A program made the translations under genes and the position numbers. The notes beneath the pieces were generated by a model. That model searched no databases. It worked only from the letters and a program-made list of their open reading frames with translations, and was not told the DNA's origin. DNA of 64,000 bases from Paratissierella sp033809995 (GTDB lineage Bacteria > Bacillota > Clostridia > Tissierellales > Tissierellaceae): NCBI GenBank assembly GCA_033809995.1, contig JAPXKQ010000006.1, positions 15,727 through 79,726 on the forward strand, written 5' to 3'. Positions within the stretch are counted from its first letter, which is position 1. Every line of letters starts with the position of its first letter. This document shows, one piece after another, positions 62,174-64,000 of the stretch.

Positions 62174-62518
62174 CTATCCCCAATAAGTTAGCTTTAAAAA
62201 CATATTTATTATTTTTGATAATTCATTAAATTCTTCGTTAGATAATACTTCATAGTTTTTGCCATTAATTCCCCTAGATTCTAGGCTCCATAAAAATGAT
62301 TTAAAATTTGGGTGTTTTTCAATATCTTTCTTTAATAGATATATCAAATGCTCTAATCTTTGATAATTTTTCGTATTATTATTTTTTTCATTTTCATATA
62401 GGTCTAAATCTAATAAAAGTTCCAATGGTTTAGTAATTTTATAGCGATAATCATCGGTATTATTTGGCAAGAAGTCCTTTTTATAATTTTCATAGCTTTC
62501 ACATACTATTCTATACAT
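62174..62518 (-). CDS. Partner protein of the DUF6036 nucleotidyltransferase
   Basis: 114 residues, helical and charged (VCESYENYKKDFLPNNTDDYR, YQRLEHLIYLLKKDIEKHPN, NEEFNELSKIINMFLKLTYWG). No recognised family. It overlaps the end of the nucleotidyltransferase gene by eight bases, so the two are translated together and may act as a pair. Confidence 0.65.
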   Translation of the reverse strand: MYRIVCESYENYKKDFLPNNTDDYRYKITKPLELLLDLDLYENEKNNNTKNYQRLEHLIYLLKKDIEKHPNFKSFLWSLESRGINGKNYEVLSNEEFNELSKIINMFLKLTYWG

Positions 62519-63020
62519 AATATCTCTCCCTAAACTTAGGCAAAAGTTTTATAAATTGTTCCTTTTTTGATTCATATAAATCATCTCTTGATAGAACTTC
62601 ATCTATGATTTTATTTATTAAATCTTTATCCGCTATATAAATTAGGTTATCAATATCTTCTATATCCTTTGATTCTAACCTAATTATTTTGCTAACGATT
62701 ATATCTTCAACTGATAGCAAATAAACATTTATATATTTGAATTTTTCAAGTTTTACCGCTCTTTCCTTATACTTCGGTGATATTAAAGTGCTTTTATATT
62801 CTAGCATATCGAAATCCCTTAATTGTACAAATACCCTTCCTAGTTTAGAAGAATAATCTAAGTCAATAAAGTCAAAATCTCTAGTTGCTCTCTCTGTATA
62901 CCCACCTAATATACATGCGGCACCGCCTAGGATATATATGTCAAAAGGTTCTATATCAAAGATTTTAGCTACCTTTTCCATATCCAAGATTCTATCTTCT
63001 AATTGCTTTTTTAGAGTCAT
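62511..63020 (-). CDS. DUF6036-type nucleotidyltransferase
   Basis: 169 residues. The polymerase-beta-type core reads IYILGGAACILGGYTERATRDFDFIDL, with the GG-x-A...G...R-x-T-x-D-x-D signature. LLSVEDIIVSKIIRLESKDIEDI fits the helical half. This superfamily includes AbiEii and MenT-type toxins and antitoxins; activity here is not shown. The ribosome site is AAGGGTGGTA before ATG 63020. The downstream gene overlaps by eight bases. Confidence 0.8.
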   Translation of the reverse strand: MTLKKQLEDRILDMEKVAKIFDIEPFDIYILGGAACILGGYTERATRDFDFIDLDYSSKLGRVFVQLRDFDMLEYKSTLISPKYKERAVKLEKFKYINVYLLSVEDIIVSKIIRLESKDIEDIDNLIYIADKDLINKIIDEVLSRDDLYESKKEQFIKLLPKFRERYYV

Positions 63021-63111
63021 AATACCACCCTTAACATTTATATTAACTAATATTACTATATCATATTTTATATTGAAAATATTGACTTTTACAATATGCC
63101 TTTAAATATCA

Positions 63112-63858
63112 TTACTCCTCATACATCATTTTCTTTGTCATACCACCATCCACAACTATATTTGTACCATTGATAAAGTTATTTTTAGAATTTGTTAAGA
63201 ATAGGCAAGCTCTTGCTATATCTTCAGGTTTCCCTACTCTTCCAGATAAATGTTGTTTATGATCGATAGTCCTTACCTGATTATAGTCTCCTGTTTCAAT
63301 CCAGCCAGGACTAATACAATTTACCTGAATATTGTCGTTAGAAAAAGACGTTGCTAAAGCATGGGTCAATGCTACTATTCCACCCTTCGAAGCAGAATAG
63401 GCTTCAGTATTAGGTTCAGACATTAGCGCTCTAGTGGATGCGATATTTACTATCGAACCACCTCCATTTAATTTCATTACTTTGGCAGCCTCTCTCGAAC
63501 ACAAGAATACACTTCTAAGATTAATATTTATAATCTCATCCCATTCGTCTACAGTTAACTCATAGGGAGATTTCCATCTTGAAACCCCAACATTATTTAC
63601 TAAGATATCAATAGTACCATATTTATCTACGGTTTGTTTTATAAGTTGAATTATGTCCTTTTCTTTTACTACATCAGTATTTAGAAATATTGCAGTTCCA
63701 CCACTTGATAATATTTCTTCTTCAGTTTCCTTTCCTAAAGCTATATCTTTTTCTGCAATAACTACCTTAGCACCATTTGATGCATACATTTGAGCAATTG
63801 ACTTCCCAATACCCCTACCTGCTCCTGTAACTATTACAACCTTCCCTTTAAAACTCAT
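63112..63858 (-). CDS. SDR-family oxidoreductase (FabG-like)
   Basis: 248-residue classical short-chain dehydrogenase/reductase. NAD(P) site VTGAGRGIGKS, NNVGVSRW, catalytic Ser in IVNIASTRAL, Tyr and Lys in YSASKGGIVALTHA, and C-terminal INGTNIVVDGGMT. The substrate cannot be read. GAGGTGGTTTTTA before ATG 63858. 18 bases after the partial gene at the window end, so the two may be in one operon. Confidence 0.94.
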   Translation of the reverse strand: MSFKGKVVIVTGAGRGIGKSIAQMYASNGAKVVIAEKDIALGKETEEEILSSGGTAIFLNTDVVKEKDIIQLIKQTVDKYGTIDILVNNVGVSRWKSPYELTVDEWDEIININLRSVFLCSREAAKVMKLNGGGSIVNIASTRALMSEPNTEAYSASKGGIVALTHALATSFSNDNIQVNCISPGWIETGDYNQVRTIDHKQHLSGRVGKPEDIARACLFLTNSKNNFINGTNIVVDGGMTKKMMYEE

Positions 63859-63876
63859 TAAAAACCACCTCTATAC

Positions 63877-64000
63877 TTATATTCCGTAATTTTTGAATAA
63901 TGTTAAAACAGCACTGTTCGTAAGCTTCTTCGTCATTAATTCCCTGAATTTTAGTGATTTCATTTTCCCTTCATTTCTAAGGTCCTCTAACTTCTTAGAT
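63877..64000 (-). CDS. C-terminal end of an unidentified gene (cut by window edge)
   Basis: Minus-strand open frame entering at 64000: SKKLEDLRNEGKMKSLKFRE, LMTKKLTNSAVLTLFKNYGI, stop at 63877-63879. It is 18 bases upstream of the SDR gene and in the same direction. Too short to name. Confidence 0.5.
   Translation of the reverse strand, partial: SKKLEDLRNEGKMKSLKFRELMTKKLTNSAVLTLFKNYGI

Overview
The window is AT-rich DNA from an anaerobic, endospore-forming, Gram-positive bacterium of the Clostridia/Tissierellia type. The evidence is low-GC codon use, strong Shine-Dalgarno sites with frequent TTG and GTG starts, two spore-coat-type proteins, a GerS/YdcC-like lipoprotein beside alr, and a complete oxygen-sensitive [FeFe] hydrogenase with its three maturases. 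A CsaB-type pyruvyl transferase suggests SLH-anchored surface proteins. No rRNA, tRNA, CRISPR array or intact insertion sequence was recognised.

Layout. 1-4031 (+): envelope polysaccharide genes (GT4 glycosyltransferase, two DUF4330 proteins, an O-antigen ligase-like protein) and a degenerate CPBP protein. 4092-7734 (-): a tyrosine catabolic unit with tyrosine phenol-lyase, a Tyt1-like Na+ symporter and a GntR/FCD regulator; a perfect 20-bp palindrome lies just inside the predicted tpl transcript. 8033-15138 (-): a PrcB-like protein, transketolase, a TagA-type transferase, a GT4-CsaB fusion, a GNAT protein and a secreted protein. 15575-19395 (-): the conserved acpS-nnrD / LolA-like lipoprotein / alr / ndoAI / ndoA block, with AcpS fused to NnrD. 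19637-25319 (-): pyrB-I-F-K-D-E behind a PyrR-type attenuator, then a carbamate kinase gene with a nonsense codon. 25523-26070 (-): spore coat genes. 26172-28850 (+): SAM riboswitch and metNIQ. 29047-32120: an acidic protein, leucyl aminopeptidase, and a DUF362 ferredoxin-like protein. 34051-41804 (-): hydC-B-A-E-G-F. 42085-46185 (-): a lipoprotein, a YjiH-family protein, RNase Z and an EamA exporter.

From about 46.2 kb to 63 kb the window is accessory and partly decayed. It begins with a tandem array of ~114-bp two-stem repeats and continues with small single-copy genes of mostly unknown role (lipoproteins, membrane proteins, a GNAT, an NTF2-like and a HAD protein, CPBP, PhzF, PH-domain, SfsA, a Tiki/EreA-like lipoprotein, and a DUF6036 nucleotidyltransferase with an overlapping partner). 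Relics lie among them: two GNAT 3' ends, an XRE regulator fragment, a frameshifted exported protein, and a LanM lanthipeptide synthetase fragment.

Two repeat systems stand out. One is the two-stem element (46.2 kb, with partial copies at 32.2, 35.3 and 47.2 kb), where a compensatory base change supports RNA pairing. The other is a set of composite islands built from TGTGAAT-like heptamers and a GAGATTTCTCC / GAAATGACA module, placed between genes and even inside the pyr operon. All functions are assigned by reading motifs from the sequence; no database search was possible.
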